From positions 1-51,685 of the forward strand of contig JAYKJB010000124.1 in the NCBI GenBank assembly GCA_035285325.1: DNA of 51,685 nt, in the 5' to 3' direction. This document shows positions 50,326 through 51,685 of this stretch, one piece after another. The notes below the pieces were generated by a model that had not been told where the DNA came from, did not search any database, and saw nothing but the letters and a program-made list of their open reading frames with translations. The DNA comes from Candidatus Sericytochromatia bacterium. GTDB lineage: Bacteria; Cyanobacteriota; Sericytochromatia; S15B-MN24; JAQBPE01. Position 1 is the stretch's first letter, and each line of letters begins with the position of its first letter. A program made the translations under genes and the position numbers.

Positions 50326-51685
50326 CTAATGCACCATCAGCACGCCTTCGGCGACTTCCCAGCTGCCGTCCTTGAACTTGGTCGAGAAGCGCAGCCAGTA
50401 GCTACCGGCTTGGAGGCCCGACGGGTCGATGGTGACCTGGCCATTCTCGCCATCGGCCTGATAGGCCCCGTTTTCTGCGCCACCCACCGGGTTGCCGGTC
50501 TGACCGTTCTTGTAGCCGGCGTCGAACAGGTTGACGAAGGTGCAGTTGCCCTGACCCAGGTGCGTGCCCGTGCCCTTGAACGCCACGGTTACCTTCGCGC
50601 CGCCGGCGATCACGCCCAGGTCATTGGTCACCTGGATGTTGAGCACGTTGCTGACGGCGGCGTTGCCGGCCATGCCGATTTTCGTGTCTTCCGGTGAGCA
50701 TTGCACGATGCCCACATTCGGCAAGTTGCCCGGCTTGAGGTCACCGGGTTTGAGGCCGGGTTTGTCATCGGCTGGTTTCTCTTCCCCGGGCTTGACGCCA
50801 GGCTTGAGGCTGCCCGGCTTCAGCAGTTCTCCCCACTTCTTGGGCTTGCCGTTGTTCGGCTTGAAACCATTGAGGCTGAAGGGGAGTTGCTTGCCGTTGG
50901 GCAGGAAGATGAAGCCTTGGCCCGTGACTTTCCCATCAGAACCAACCTCCTTGCTCCATTCCACCTTCACGTCACCGTAGCCCTGCATCTTGAGCAGGCC
51001 CTTGAAGGTGATCTGGTGGCTGCCGTCTGGCTTGAATTTCTTGGTGCGTGCTCCCTCCGCTGCCCGTCCATCCGGGCTCTTGCCCTTCACGGTCTGCGTG
51101 ACATCGGCGAGGTTGCCATCGGCGTCATACGAGCGCTCGAGCAGATTTTCCCGCTCTCCTTCGCCGTCTCCCGCCATGGCGATCTTGAGGGTGGCCTTGC
51201 GCTTGCTGGCGTCGACCTGGACCCCCGCCTTCTTGATGGTCTCCTTGAGCTGGGAGGCCATGCCGCCGGGGCCGCCGTTCATACCGCCGGGGCCGCCGTT
51301 CATGCCGCCAGGGCCGCCGTTCATACCGCCGGGGCCGCCTTGTGGTTTACCCCAGGTCCAGTTGGCGCCTGGGGGCGTCATGCCGGGCTGACCGGGCTGA
51401 CCGGGTCCCCATCCGCCGGGCTGACCAGGCTGACCAGGCTGTCCGGGTCCCCATCCGCCGGGCTGGCCGGGCTGGCCAGGCTGACCGGGCTGACCAGGCT
51501 GTCCGGGTCCCCATCCGCCAGGTTGACCGGGCTGGCCAGGCTGACCGGGTTGACCGGGCTGTCCGGGTCCCCATCCGCCAGGTTGACCGGGCTGGCCAGG
51601 CTGACCGGGCTGACCAGGCTGTCCGGGTCCCCATCCGCCGGGCTGACCAGGCTGTCCGGGTCCCCATCCGCCGGGCTGACCAGGC
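50326..51685 (-). CDS. Gly/Gln/Pro-repeat protein, partial (N-terminus beyond window)
   Basis: The frame is open from the window edge to TAG at 50326, 452 codons. The visible N-terminal part is about 100 residues of collagen-like low complexity ([12 protein letters not shown]). It is followed by four GGPGGMN-type repeats, a beta-rich domain (about [20 protein letters not shown] to [17 protein letters not shown]), a Lys/Pro/Gly linker with LKPG repeats, and a C-terminal Ig-like domain ([28 protein letters not shown] ... [26 protein letters not shown]) with two Cys. The architecture fits a secreted surface protein; the signal peptide would lie off the window. The internal ATG at 51381 is not considered the true start. 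Confidence 0.85.
   Translation of the reverse strand, partial: PGQPGGWGPGQPGQPGGWGPGQPGQPGQPGQPGQPGGWGPGQPGQPGQPGQPGQPGGWGPGQPGQPGQPGQPGQPGGWGPGQPGQPGQPGGWGPGQPGQPGMTPPGANWTWGKPQGGPGGMNGGPGGMNGGPGGMNGGPGGMASQLKETIKKAGVQVDASKRKATLKIAMAGDGEGERENLLERSYDADGNLADVTQTVKGKSPDGRAAEGARTKKFKPDGSHQITFKGLLKMQGYGDVKVEWSKEVGSDGKVTGQGFIFLPNGKQLPFSLNGFKPNNGKPKKWGELLKPGSLKPGVKPGEEKPADDKPGLKPGDLKPGNLPNVGIVQCSPEDTKIGMAGNAAVSNVLNIQVTNDLGVIAGGAKVTVAFKGTGTHLGQGNCTFVNLFDAGYKNGQTGNPVGGAENGAYQADGENGQVTIDPSGLQAGSYWLRFSTKFKDGSWEVAEGVLMVH
51265..51335 (-). repeat. 18-bp tandem repeats encoding GGPGGMN-type units
   Basis: Four near-identical 18-bp units encode GGPGGM(N) in the minus-strand frame. Confidence 0.85.
51384..51685 (-). 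repeat. 9-bp and higher-order repeats encoding GQP/GGWGP
   Basis: Nine-base units (GGTCAGCCC/GGACAGCCT types) encode GQP. They are grouped by GGCGGATGGGGACCC (GGWGP) blocks into higher-order repeats that run off the window. Confidence 0.9.

Noticed and set aside
51381-51383. ATG 51381 as the start of the right-edge gene
   Set aside because: The same frame continues upstream through GQP repeats to the window edge without a stop, and no ribosome site precedes this ATG.

Overview
The window looks like chromosomal DNA of a GC-rich, diderm, non-photosynthetic bacterium. Many predicted lipoproteins carry Sec/lipobox signals, there is a small outer-membrane-barrel-like protein, and there are no photosystem or phycobiliprotein genes. 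Three signs point towards the wider cyanobacterial lineage (Sericytochromatia/Melainabacteria-like relatives): the octamer GCGATCGC (HIP1) occurs about 27 times by hand count, there is a CpcT/CpeT-fold protein, and the DnaA boxes are of the TTTTCCACn/TTATCCACn kind. This placement is an inference; no 16S rRNA gene is present.

Layout. 1-9.8 kb: a repeat-rich lipoprotein (runs off the left edge), a bacterioferritin-like protein, an FKBP-type prolyl isomerase, a subtilase lipoprotein, and convergent to it a four-gene lipoprotein operon (GH15-like glucoamylase, VCBS/FG-GAP protein, CpcT/CpeT-like protein, second subtilase). 10-23 kb: a regulator of about 1060 aa (MalT-like NTPase, TPR-like region, C-terminal winged helix plus BTAD, i.e. 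SARP-like output) surrounded by secreted or effector-like genes and by a cobalamin lower-ligand operon (unknown gene, a BluB-CobT fusion, cobS, cobC). Five promoters here share a direct repeat GGAACC-N5-GRAACC with an exact 11-bp period and a fixed distance to a -10-like hexamer. This is the geometry of SARP operators, so this stretch is read as a small, apparently undescribed regulon. 23.2-32.3 kb: the chromosome origin, with rpmH-rnpA-yidD-yidC-khpB on the minus strand and dnaA-oriC-dnaN-recF-lepA on the plus strand. The dnaA-dnaN gap holds at least 12 DnaA boxes.

32.4-40.6 kb: a protein with six near-identical 34-35-residue repeats, the CIRCE-controlled groES-groEL operon, and three alpha-helical proteins without signal peptides, two of them paralogues with degenerate EF-hand-like loops. 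40.7-48.6 kb: PilZ, CYTH and alpha/beta hydrolase genes, thiL, a six-helix-like unknown, an Asp-box propeller lipoprotein, a triple MshEN plus C39-peptidase fusion, tRNA-Val(CAC), and an MscS channel gene with an apparent one-base frameshift. 48.7-51.7 kb: a helical protein and a Gly/Gln/Pro-repeat protein that runs off the right edge.

How the parts may work together: the regulator would couple an unknown signal to secretion of polysaccharide- and protein-degrading lipoproteins, to papain-like peptidoglycan-active proteins without Sec signals, and to completion of cobamides. The link rests on the shared promoter element and gene clustering, not on experiment.
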